Positions 46,867 to 58,100 of a DNA stretch of 64,000 nt are shown here, in pieces. This DNA comes from Fennellomyces sp. T-0311 (Eukaryota > Mucoromycota > Mucoromycetes > Mucorales > Lichtheimiaceae): assembly GCA_025266875.1 (NCBI GenBank), contig JALLLT010000015.1:186001-250000 (forward strand). The letters run 5' to 3'. The notes below the pieces were generated by a model. That model did not search any database and had not been told where the DNA came from. It worked only from the letters and a program-made list of their open reading frames with translations. Each line of letters opens with the position of its first letter. Position 1 is the stretch's first letter. A program made the translations under genes and the position numbers.

Positions 46867-47247
46867 TTACACATGGATCTCGTGGGTTGAGAAGGGGCCC
46901 AATCCCAGGATGATACACTCCACTGCATGATCAGCACATACGCTAGCCGTAAGCTCTGAAATGAGACCCCAAAGTGAGCTGAGTAGTCGTACAGGTGTAT
47001 CAGGATCATCTTGTACATGTGTCCATCGATTCTTTTCTTTTCTTTTCAAGCGTGCACAAATTTTTCCTATTAAGGCTTTCTCTTCTTCATACGTAGTGCT
47101 GGTCGGTATGTGTTCTTTAGTTGATCTTCCCTTTTCATTCGGCGAAGGATTGTGCCCTACTGCGTTTCCCGATGAAGCCAGTCCAACACCACCACTGCTT
47201 TTAATAGATACCCTAAAGGATTGATTCTTTCTCCAGCGAATATGTAT
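46867..47247 (-). pseudogene. 126-codon open frame without start codon, unknown
   Basis: The frame contains SSGGVGLASSGNAVGHNPSP, EEEKALIGKICARLKRKEKN and LSSLWGLISELTASVCADHA and ends HEIHV-stop. Length and composition exceed chance expectation for this AT-rich region. It has no ATG at its front, so it is an internal/last exon or the leftover of an old gene. No family recognised. Confidence 0.3.
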
Positions 47248-47970
47248 TGGTTACATAGCCACGAGTCTCTTCTCAGTAATACAGCATGCTGTTGTAGCTT
47301 GAATGCCAGTTTTGCTCATCTGATATTAAATGGTAACGATTTCTGCTACCGGTTCACGAGAGATGAAATCGGTGGTTGCGAAGAATCACGTACTAAGCTA
47401 CGGAATCAGCGGCTGGAATATTTGAGTCGTCACCTGATGGTTGCATTAGGAGGAACTGAATACAATGCAGAGTTGTTGTCAGCCAAGTATCATCCATATA
47501 TACTGTCAGGATATCACGGTGACATTCAAACAAGAAACTTATGGTGTTCTTGTATCAATAAATCTTGACATTTTCATATGTTCTCTTCGACTCTGTAGAC
47601 GCCATGGCAGGGTGACAATACCGGCCAGGTAGGGGTAGAGACATCCGTATAAGCAGATGCGGTATATTTGAACTAAAGAAAATAAGGTTTAAGCATGTCG
47701 TATGCCTGTTCTTTTCGGTACATATAGTATGGAATGAAACCAGCAGCACTGGCAGAATATAAACGTCGAAATATTTAGTGCCCTTGCTTGCTATGGATGA
47801 CTAGGACAAAGTGCATATTCGGGAGAATGTTATGACTGAGTTATACCGGCACCACTTATTGCCGATAAGTCGGGATAGAGGAACAGGTATCAAGATCATA
47901 AAAACTGGAGCTTATACAGGGCAATCAAAAAGAAAATCAAACTTTATTTTTAAGGATGCTTTATACAAGC
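47248..47970. other. Intergenic region downstream of SDH1
   Basis: One plus-strand ORF (47221-47568) covers part of it but has no recognisable motif; otherwise nothing. Confidence 0.45.
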
Positions 47971-50278
47971 TTAGTAGACACGAGCGAAAGGTGGGACGGG
48001 CTTGCACTCGTTCTCATCCAGGGTGTTAGCCTCAACAGCACGGTAGCTCAGCTTAACTTCACCGGTCTCCTGGTCTTGCCATGAGAGGGTATGCTTCATC
48101 CAGTTTTCATCATCACGCTATGATAGCGACAGTTAGTAAAAGAAGAAATAGTACGCCACAGTCAAGAGCTTACGTCGGGAGTGTCATCACGAGCGTGAGC
48201 GCCTCGAGATTCAGTACGGACGGCAGCAGAGTGCATGGTTTGTGCGGCACAAGTCAACAAGTTTTGCAACTCAAGAGTCTCGGTCAAATCGGTGTTCCAG
48301 ATCATACCACGATCAGTGGTCTTGACTTCAGCGAACGACTTCCAGACCTTATCGATCTTCTCGACACCTATTGATCCAGTGGTTAGAACGCCATCACGAA
48401 CCGTGTAACTTTTATAACAAAACCATACCCTGGTCCAAAGTTTCCTGGGTACGGAAGACAGCAGCATCAGCCTGCATGACCTTCTGCATGTTCAGACGGA
48501 TCTCAGCGGTGGACTTGGTACCGTTGGCGTTTCTCAGCTTGTCCAAGTTGGAGATGGTAGCGGAACCGGCATCAGCAGCGAAAGGCTTCAAGGGGGTACC
48601 GGGCTCCAAGGTTTCGGCGATATGGTGAGCGACAGCACGGCCGAAAACGACAATATCCAAAAGCGAGTTGGCACCGAGACGGTTAGCACCGTGGACGGAG
48701 ACACTGGCGGCTTCACCAGCAGCATAGAGACCAGGAACAACTTCGTCCTCACCCTTCTCGTTGACCTTCAACACCTCACCGGTGTAGCGGGTAGGGATAC
48801 CACCCATGTTGTAGTGGACAGTGGGCAAGACGGGAATGGGCTCCTTAGTGACATCAACACCAGCGAAAATGGCGGCAGTCTCGGAAATACCAGGCAGACG
48901 CTCCTTCAAGACCTCAGCGGGCAAATGGTGCAATTGCAAGTAAATGTGATCCTTCTCGGGACCGACACCACGACCCTCCTTGATTTCGACGGTCATAGCA
49001 CGGGAGACGACATCACGCGAGGCCAAATCCTTGGCAGTGGGAGCGTAACGCTCCATGAAACGCTCACCAGCCGAGTTGATCAAGATACCACCTTCACCAC
49101 GCGAGCCTTCGGTGATCAAACAACCGGCACCATAGATACCGGTGGGATGGAACTGGACGAACTCAAGATCCTGAAGGGGAAGACCGGCACGGGCAACCAT
49201 GGCGTTACCGTCACCGGTACAGGTGTGGGCAGAAGTGCAGGAGAAGTAGGCACGACCGTAACCACCGGTGGCCAAGACGGTCTTGTGCGAGCGGAAACGG
49301 TGGATGGTACCGTCCTCCATGTTGAGGGCGACGACACCCTTGCACTCGCCGTCCTCCATGATCAGATCGAGAGCAAAGTATTCGATGAAGTAGTTGGTGT
49401 TGTGGCGCAGCGACTGGCCGTACAAAGTGTGGAGAATGGCGTGGCCGGTACGATCAGCGACGGCAGCGCAACGGTAGGCTTGACCACCCTTGCCGAACTT
49501 CAAGCTCTGACCACCGAAAGCACGCTGGTAGATCTTGCCCTCAGGGGTACGAGAGAAGGGCACACCGTAGTTTTCCAATTCAATGACAGTGTGGGGAGCC
49601 TCGCGACACATGTAGTGAATAGCGTCCTGGTCACCGAGCCAATCCGAACCCTTGACCGTGTCGTACATGTGCCATCTCCAGTCGTCCTCAGTCATGTTGC
49701 CCAAAGCTGCGTTGATACCGCCCTATCAGAACGATTAGCCGCATTAATCATTACACATGCGAAATCGGCCGTACCTGAGCAGCGACAGTGTGCGAACGCG
49801 TGGGGAAGAGCTTGGTGATACAGGCAGTGTTGAAGCCTGCCTCAGCAAGACCGAAAGCGGCACGGAGACCAGCACCACCAGCACCCACAACAACGGCATC
49901 GTATTCGTGATCAATCACAGGGTACTTGCTGGCAATAGGTCCCTAACATACACACGTCAGGACTCATCAATTTGACACTGCGACGCGTCATTTTCTTACA
50001 GTAGCTTCTGTGGCACGAAGAGGGTTAGTGGCCATGACCTGCATTGCGGGCTTGGACTGGTGAAGACCACGGATAGCCATGCGGCCGGTCGAGGAGCCTA
50101 AGGCGTGTTTTAGTAATTACGAAACAAGCACTAGCTGTCAAATAAGGAGAAACGTACTGGCAGCGCGCGACTAGACAATAACAGCAGAAAATACATTAGT
50201 TCGAAATCAGCGCTTCAGAATGCATATATCAGATGGACATACTGCCGCAGACGATGTAGATTGCAAGAGTCTCAACAT
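47971..50278 (-). CDS. SDH1: Succinate dehydrogenase flavoprotein subunit, mitochondrial
   Basis: Seven exons (50278-50243, 50170-50158, 50097-50000, 49942-49775, 49722-48429, 48367-48174, 48117-47971) give 649 residues, the usual SDH1 length. The presequence is [18 protein letters not shown]... followed by a basic segment. The FAD-binding [22 protein letters not shown] is near 60-82. The [15 protein letters not shown] segment bears the histidine that holds FAD covalently. [21 protein letters not shown] and [11 protein letters not shown] contribute the active site. The enzyme oxidises succinate to fumarate in the matrix-facing part of respiratory complex II. Exon 2 is only 13 nt, yet it is needed to keep frame. 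A large antisense ORF overlaps the main exon and is a codon-bias shadow. Confidence 0.96.
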
Positions 50279-50664
50279 GGTGATTCAAAAAACAAGCCCA
50301 AGAATGCGGGGAGAAGAGTGGGGGGTGGTTTGTTTTTGTGGAGAAAAGAGGCGTAAGGAAAGATCTATGTTGTTTTCACGGAGTAACAATTTCAACACCA
50401 GTGCCGGGGTAGCCGGGCAACGCTTGCCTGGCAGCGAATTTCACATGCTGGTATCCCGATTTCTTTCTCATTGTTGTTGCAGCAAAATAACTATATTTCA
50501 TACATGTACAGAAAGTAAAATTCGGATATCTACATATATACTCTCGAGCAAGTTACACTGATAAAGATTGCATACTATACTATAATTATATTTACAGCCT
50601 TAAAGATGACGCCAGCGCTTAGTTGTTTGTTGTGTGTGTGTTGAAGAGCATAAAATAGCCGGTT
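50279..50664. promoter_or_regulatory. SDH1 promoter region and 3' flank of the neighbouring small gene
   Basis: Contains an X-box-like site at 50409-50421 about 131 bases upstream of the SDH1 ATG, and an AT-rich 3' flank of the next gene. Confidence 0.4.
50409..50421 (+). promoter_or_regulatory. X-box-like site upstream of SDH1
   Basis: GTAGCC-G-GGCAAC fits the RFX consensus with one-base spacing. Confidence 0.35.
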
Positions 50665-50970
50665 TTAAAACCAATTGTGTTGCTGCTGCGTGGCCTTGAA
50701 TTCCATTTCCAGCTTGATGAATTTCCGTTCCAACTGCTTCACCTTGAATGACAGATCGTCGTAATCAATGAGGATCTCGCGTTGGATATCTGCCGAGCGC
50801 GACGTGGCCGACGCCGGGCCGCGAAAGGCGGTGCGCAGTGAATTGAGCATGACATTGATGGTTGCACATTCACCTAATAGGAACCCGAGTTCCGTCTCGA
50901 AGGCGTTCACTTGTGACATTATCTGGCGTGTGTTGCTAGGCTTTGGTGAAAAGGTGCCATAAGGCTCCAT
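50665..50970 (-). CDS. Small helical/coiled-coil protein, unknown function
   Basis: Single exon, 101 residues from the ATG at 50970 (MEPYGTF). The frame extends further upstream, but a TATATATA-rich promoter at about 50979-51000 favours this start. The middle (FETELGFLLGECATINVMLNSL) and the end (IDYDDLSFKVKQLERKFIKLEMEFKATQQQ) are strongly helical with heptad spacing, separated by a Ser/Ala loop. No family recognised; size and layout resemble small subunits of multi-helix complexes. It is divergent in neither direction and 387 bases upstream of SDH1 on the same strand. Confidence 0.55.
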   Translation of the reverse strand: MEPYGTFSPKPSNTRQIMSQVNAFETELGFLLGECATINVMLNSLRTAFRGPASATSRSADIQREILIDYDDLSFKVKQLERKFIKLEMEFKATQQQHNWF

Positions 50971-53239
50971 GAAGCAAAGGTATATATAAGTTAATATATA
51001 TGGAGGAGTCGAGTAACCCTGCAAGTAGCAGAAGTATCGGAATACACCCGCCCCTTTATATAGTAGCGCCAATGTTCCCTATCAACATATGGCAGAGAGC
51101 GGCGAAGGGGTTCAGACGCCACAGCAGTAGTGCAACAGTGGCTAATGTAACGCTTGGCAAGAGCTGTATGTAGAGGCGATCACGTCAACCCACCAGATTA
51201 AACTTTTAGAGATTTTACCTGATCTAGCGACAGCGCCGTATTGCCCAAAATAACAATCACTTGGCTTGCAACCGTTTGACATTTTGACCCTTATCCTCCA
51301 CATGGAACCATGAAAAAAAAAACAATGGCTTTATTTGGTTTGATTTTTTTCGGCTTGGCTTCTGCTTCATAGCCTAATTGTTGTGTTGTCCATAATGCTG
51401 GGTTTACGACACCCAAGTCAAAAACTAAGTTTTACCATGTTTGGAGAGACTGCCGGCTCTTGCTATTGGAAGAAACGTGGCAGCGGAACGCACCCGTATT
51501 TTTTTGGCGGAACATACTTTTTGTGTCACCGTCTCTCGTTCCTTAATTAATCACATGCAGCTTCCATCTATAATTTTCAAGACTCGTCGTCCATCGAGAT
51601 ATTTATCATTCAGGAAGGTCGTACGCATTGGCCACAAACAACCCGCGTGTTATATTAGCTCACTACTTTGCCACTACCAAGAGATGGTATAGTTCCACAC
51701 ATTCTAAATTTAAATGAACTGCAATGTCACCCTGCATAAGACGGATCCTGCATCTTCCAAATCAGTATTAGGGCAAGTAGATCTATCCTGCTATGCTTAT
51801 GTATATAGGATCATCTACAGCTAAAGATATCGGCTGTTTCGCTGTAGTATAGCATGTCATGCTAGAGCCCGTGCAATAGAAACACTAATGCATGCAGTTT
51901 CATATATGATGTTAGATTTTATGCTGCCTCGATTGACTATATGAACATATTGGTAAGGTTTCACATAACCTATATAAAAAAAGAAGCTGTTGCCACATTA
52001 CCCATACCCGCTCCTTTTATGGAAAGGATCCTTTAAAGGCTTGTGTGGGAACTTTTGCCTGATTGAGCTTTTCGTCCCTGTTGCGTGTCAGACACAATCT
52101 TTTCGGAAGAATACGAGGAATTACCGCACGCTCGCTGACACAAAATGCCATTGAGGTGGCGTCTCAATAGTATCAAAATTTATAATCAAAATAGTTGGAT
52201 AACAATAAAAAAATCCGGATTGACTATAATTCAGATGTGCCTCCTGATGATATTGTACCAAGTAATGCAATTGCATGCTCTCAAATACTTCTACGAAGCT
52301 TTATAAGTGAAGCAATTATATCGTCATACACTACACTGAGCCTTATACATTATTAGTAAGTGGCTAATGAATTTAGTTGAACCAATGTCGCGTGCCACTT
52401 TGGCCCCAAATGCTGTTTGAGACGCGATATCGGGATTTCGCTTGGCAAATTCCAGTGGCCTCTTCTGGAAGGGCGCAGCATTTCACTTGGGCGCGTTTCA
52501 TCAGAATTGGGACAAGCTCGACTAGACTTTCCATTAACTGCTAGTCTGGTTGCCATGGCAGCACATACGCTTTCCGTCTCTATGTACATGTGTATACTGC
52601 ACCAATTAGCACACCAATCTTCACGAAGTCTGTGCATGAAGTGTCGAGACCATAAGGAGCCATGTACCTATGAGAGGGGCCCATTCACAGACCTGGCGAT
52701 ACATTTTTAAAAATTTGAGATCTCGTGCATCAAATTCAGAGACCATGTATATTTTCACATGTTAAGGTATTAGCAAAGACAAGGGATACGCACATATGGC
52801 AGGGGAAGATAGACATTGCATTCAAAAATTCCTCAGCGATAACCTACTAGTTTCAGCTTTTCCAATGCTATTTAATCTGATAATCCCAAACCATGATTAA
52901 TGATCTATTATGTTATGAATATGCTCAACCAACTATGCACCGTGTGGGTAAGACTTCTTTGTTGATACTGCAAAGGGTACAATCCTGGAGTAAGAATGTG
53001 CCGCTAGTGTAAAAGGAGGCACAATTGCCGATAATGCATTTGCTCCTATGAACAATGCATCACATCACCTTTAGATTGGAACTGCTTCTATGTGTATATT
53101 ACTACACTTAGTCCCTAATATATTTTTTAAAGCGCTGCCGGCAAAGGTTTTTGTGCAGTACGGAAAAGCGTATTGCTTTTGGTTGAGTACCCACATCCAC
53201 TTTGATGCGTCATAATGCCGCAGATTTGGCTTGCATCTA
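50971..53239. other. Gene-poor region
   Basis: Only short overlapping ORFs on both strands (e.g. 52353-52710), without motifs. A near X-box (GTTGCCATGGCAGC) lies at 52549-52562. Confidence 0.5.
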
Positions 53240-53790
53240 TTAAATGAAAAAATCGTGTAGTTGATCTTATTGGCCATAACGGCAGCACTGACCATGCTCA
53301 ACTGCATGCATAAGCTACGCCAATCGGAAACACCAATCGCGTTCTGTACTTTCGATTGCTCACAAATCTAGTTAAGTTTTGTTGCTGTAGAGATATCAAA
53401 CATGAGCGGAAAGGATAAACTGTTAAAGTGCAGATATTATTTCGGGTATATGTAACGGCTTTGTTCATATAAACTGTTTGTACTAAAAATAATGAGAAGG
53501 CATTGTACCATGGTCGACGTTTACCATGTCAGAATCTAAATATTTATCCTGACACCAATCATGGCATGTGGCGTTCGAGACCAAAAGAAGAGTGTTTGTT
53601 GTTGTGCGCGGGTTCCCGTACAGTGGAAATAAAAACTTGGGAGTATTCACGAAGAACCTATCAATGCACTGTTATGTAAACGTCAATACGCAGCAAGTTT
53701 TCCCGGAGATAATTGACTTCAACGCCATGAGAACGACTTGCAGGAGTTTGAAACCTGCATTGTCTTTCGCCGGTACTTCGCTTTGTATCG
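53240..53790 (-). pseudogene. Decayed partial copy of the 3' end of the HAMP histidine kinase gene
   Basis: The segment aligns with 55040-55640 at an offset of about 1.80-1.85 kb. Shared landmarks include GATCTTATTGGCCATA with CAGCACTGACCAT, CGGCTTTGT, TTTACCATG followed by AGAATCTAA, ACCAATCATGGC and CAGCAAGTTT. These cover the last exon, the last intron with its splice donor, and the REC-domain part of exon 7, plus 3' flank. Frame is lost throughout. Many differences are C-to-T or G-to-A. Confidence 0.65.
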
Positions 53791-55187
53791 TACGAACGCC
53801 TTACGCCACAGGTAATCAACCCTAAACACAGGAGCCGAAGAACTGGATCCGGAAATGAACAATACGGCCTATACCTCATACAGAAGCTTATTCTTTTCGG
53901 TATTAACAGATTACTCGAGAACAAAGTTAATAATTGTAGATTAGCTTCTATCTAATGTAAATATTTTTACCATAGGAGATCCAAAAGAGTGAAAAATAGT
54001 TGACATCATCGTGCTTCAGCTTCTCGCTGTGACAAAAAGTCAGCAGCCTGGTTAAAGAAATATATACAGAAGTTTTTGATATTGATAACATCATAGGAAC
54101 TGATGATTTATATTCTGTGTGCTTTCTATAACGAAGTAGTAGAGGGTTATTTTAAACAACTTGTGATCTTCAACTGCACACTGTGAAAATGTAAAAAGCG
54201 ATCAAAATTCCGACTTCCGATCAGTAACGAACATCTGGCCTTTGCCTTTTCACAAGCAGAAAGCCATCGCTATGCAAAGAAGATATGGGGTATTACTGGA
54301 TTTTGAGCCCCCAAAATAGTATTAATTAAATACGTTGTACCGCATTAAGCAAGTGTATGTCCTAAAAGTACGTGTGTTTACCATTTGCCGTACTTTATCT
54401 TTAATTGAATGCCATTACTTCCAAGACCATTGTCAAGCTTCGTAAAGCGATTATCACACAATTCTCTGAGCCCAATTGACTAATATTGTCCCCGTGTGTT
54501 ATCATTCAAATATGTATGATAAAGCAACCATCCATAATTCAGTACACGTATATAATGAAAAATTTGTACCTACGCGCATGAAGTGCGGAGAATAAGTCAT
54601 GCTTATAGTTACAAAATGTAACTCGGTTGTAGAGACAAGCCACTTTCTAAGTATCTACAACAATAGGAAGATCTGAACAAGTCTACTAATAGTATTAATT
54701 TGTGAAACGCTATTAGCAGCGACTGCACCCAGCCAGAACCGGGAAATCCGCATCGATGTTGAGAATTACCCGTGTCACGGTGACCTTCTTTTGGAACCTA
54801 TACATTAATTAACTAGAGCTTTACACTGTAATCATCTACAATTAAACAGCATTATCGCGATATTACTGAAGTCACAATCTTGCGGACCATATAGGCCTAG
54901 GCGTACGTGCATGCACCCTCGACATAACGCCACATGGCTTAGTGTGTATTTGTATTTTTTTATACAGTACATTTCAGCCTATTACCCCGATTAGATATGG
55001 CAAGATGTAGATCGATTCACGATCTGCATAATGATCCGAGGCTGGTTATTATTAAAGCCTGATCTTATTGGCCATAGAAACAGCACTGACCATACTGAAC
55101 GCACTCTGCATGCAATGTATACGCCCGTTGGGCATATTGAGATCACGTTATATTATGTACATCTGGTAACCAGACCAGGATTTTTTA
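53791..55187. other. AT-rich region between the pseudogene and the histidine kinase
   Basis: No gene seen. The last ~150 bases are the kinase 3' flank that was also duplicated into the pseudogene. Confidence 0.5.
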
Positions 55188-58100
55188 TTACTGTTGAGAA
55201 GAATTCAGCATAGCTTGTGCAGACTGTGGAGCAAACTTTTTGATTGCAGATATTAGTTCCGGCATACGTAGCGGCTTTGTCACATATTCATCCTAAAAGT
55301 AACCATGAGGATTCAATCTATACACATTCATCGGGAATACTTACCATGCCGGAATCTAAGCACTTTTCTCTGTCACCAATCATGGCGTGTGCCGTCAAGG
55401 CAATAATAGGAATATGTGCATCTGTACCCGACTCTTGTTCAATTTGCCGTATCCTCTGCGTTGCCTCGAATCCACCCATCACGGGCATTTGTACGTCCAT
55501 GAAAATCATATCAAAACGCTCTGTCTCGAAAGCTTCAACAGCAAGTTTGCCGTTGGAAACAATCTTGACGTCGTGGCCAAACTTTTGCAATATACGAAGC
55601 GCGAGTTTTTGGTTCACGACATTGTCTTCGGCAATCAAAAGTTTAAGAGGTTGGATCTTGCCAGAATCACTGGGTAATGCAGCATGGCTTTCCAGCGCAG
55701 GTTGGAGCGCATCGGTGAGTTCCGCCAAGTTGCGGGGTGAGTTGATATATGCAGTAATCCCCAAATCGATACAAAGCTTCATGTTGAGCATGTGCATTTC
55801 GCGGGCGACGATAACAAGTGGGGTATAGCGTAAAGGCATAATCTCACGGATCTTGTCCGCTTGTGTCATCTTGTCGATAATCACGGTGTCAAAGTATGGT
55901 GTATGTTTGCTGCGATTTGAGTACTTGTTGGCGAGTTCCGTGGCTTCTTCTATGCTACTGACACGTAATACGGCCAATCCAAGTTGTCCAATCTTTTGTA
56001 CCACGCCCGTATCGTCGTGCATGCTATCGACATAAAGAATACGTCGTCCTTGGAATCGCACCATCTTGTCATACGCTTCCTTGTCAGCAACAGGGTATCG
56101 GCGTAGTATAATGGTGAAGTAGAATCGCGAACCGCGTCCATATATGGACTCGACCCATAAGTCGCCACCCATAAGTTGCACCAGATGCTTCGATATAGAC
56201 AAGCCGAGGCCAGTACCACCGTATTCACGACTAACGGATCAATTAATATTTTGTGATAGTGATTATTTAGCAATTGAACTTACGTAGTGCTTCCATCTGC
56301 TTGGCAGAAGGTATCGAAAATGATATGTAGCTTGTCCTCGTGAATTCCAATGCCTGTGTCATTCACACATAATTGGAGCTTTATGTAATCGCCTTCCATT
56401 TCCACGACTTTAGTTTCCAGTGCAACCTCGCCTTCAGTAGTGAATTTAACGGCGTTTCCGATGAGATTGGTAATCACTTGGCGAAGACGGAGTGGGTCGC
56501 CAATTAGCTGATCAGGGATAGCCTCGTCCACGTTGTAGATCAGATCAAGCTTCTTTTGGTTAGCCTTGACTGCCAATGTCTTGAGCACGCTAAATATAGA
56601 TGAGCGCAACGAGAATGGGATCGCTTCCACTGTCATGCGCCCAGCTTCAATCTTTGAGATATCCAGGATCGCGTCAATGATCGTAAGCAAGGTGTTTGCC
56701 AAGCTGGACACAATCATGAGATTTTCACGTTGCTGGCGTGTTAACTCCGTCTCCAGCGTCAAAGATGTCATGCCAATGATACCATTCATGGGCGTTCGGA
56801 TTTCGTGACTCATGTTGGCAAGGAACTCGCTCTTGGATCGGTTGGCCAATTCTGCGGCTTCTCTAGCTTGTCCGTTCTTGCGAATTGCGTCGCGTAACGA
56901 GCCAACCATCTGATTGATTTTGGTCTTGAGTGCGTCCATTTCACCTTGTGCTTCGACGGTAATCAGTCGCGAAAAGTCATTCTCAGCTGCGGCTGCAGAG
57001 ATTTGTGCAAAAGCGCGTACTTGGGTAGTAAGGTTGGATGCCATAGTATTGACGTTACTAGTGATCTCGAGCCACACACCGCCAACGCCTTTGACGCGTG
57101 CTTCTACACCAAGATTGCCTTCCGTACCCACTTCACGCGCTACGCGTGTCACTTCAAAGGCAAACGAGTTGAGTTGGTCCACCATTTTGTTGATTGTGTT
57201 CTTGAGTTCCGCAATCTCGCCATGGACTTCTACTTCAATCTTCTTGGACAGGTCACCTTGAGCGACAGCTTTACATACAGCAGCAATGGCACGCAATTGA
57301 TCCGTAAGGTTGCTCGCCATTAGGTTGACATTGTCGGTCAGATCCTTCCATGTGCCGTCGACGCCAATAATGGTTGCTTGTCCACCAAGCATGCCCTCAG
57401 TACCCACTTCGCGAGCGACACGGGTTACTTCAGCGGCAAACACACGTAGCTGATCCACCATGGAATTCACGGTATCTCTACAAGTCAAAACATAAGCATT
57501 CATTGAGCCTTTGGGAAGTGGATGATACAACTTACTTGAGCTCCAAAATTTCACCCTGCACTTCGACAACAATCTTACGTGACAGATCACCCTTGGCAAC
57601 AGCCGTTGTCACGGTAGCAATGGATCGTACCTGAGTCGTCAAATTGCCTGCCATCATATTGACATTATCTGTCAAGTCCTTCCAGGTACCGGCAACGCCT
57701 TGAACGATAGCTTGACCACCCAGTTTGCCTTCCGTACCGACTTCGCGGGCAACACGAGTTACTTCCGTTGAGAATACACGAAGTTGATCCACCATGTTGT
57801 TGACAGTATTCTTGAGATCCAAAAGTTCACCGCGTGTTTCGACAAGAATCTTCTTGCTGAGATCACCGTTCGCCACTGCCTTGGTAACTTCTGCAATAGA
57901 CCGTACTTGGGTTGTAAGATTGGCTGCCATTTGATTGACATTATCGGTCAGGTCCATCCATGTACCGTCAACGTTTGGTACTTGAGCTTGACCACCCAGT
58001 TTTCCTTCGGTACCCACTTCGCGAGCGACACGAGTTACCTCAGATGCAAAGACACGCAATTGGTCTACCATGTTATTGACAATATTCTTGAGCTCCAGGA

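Noticed and set aside
48622..49818. 398-codon plus-strand ORF
   Set aside because: It is antisense to the main SDH1 exon and its peptide is a Val/Gly/Thr-rich mirror of the codon bias of SDH1; SDH1 is unequivocal.
53240..53790. RIP-type mutation as the cause of decay
   Set aside because: The transition bias is suggestive, but RIP is not established in Mucoromycota and I could not count dinucleotide context reliably by eye.
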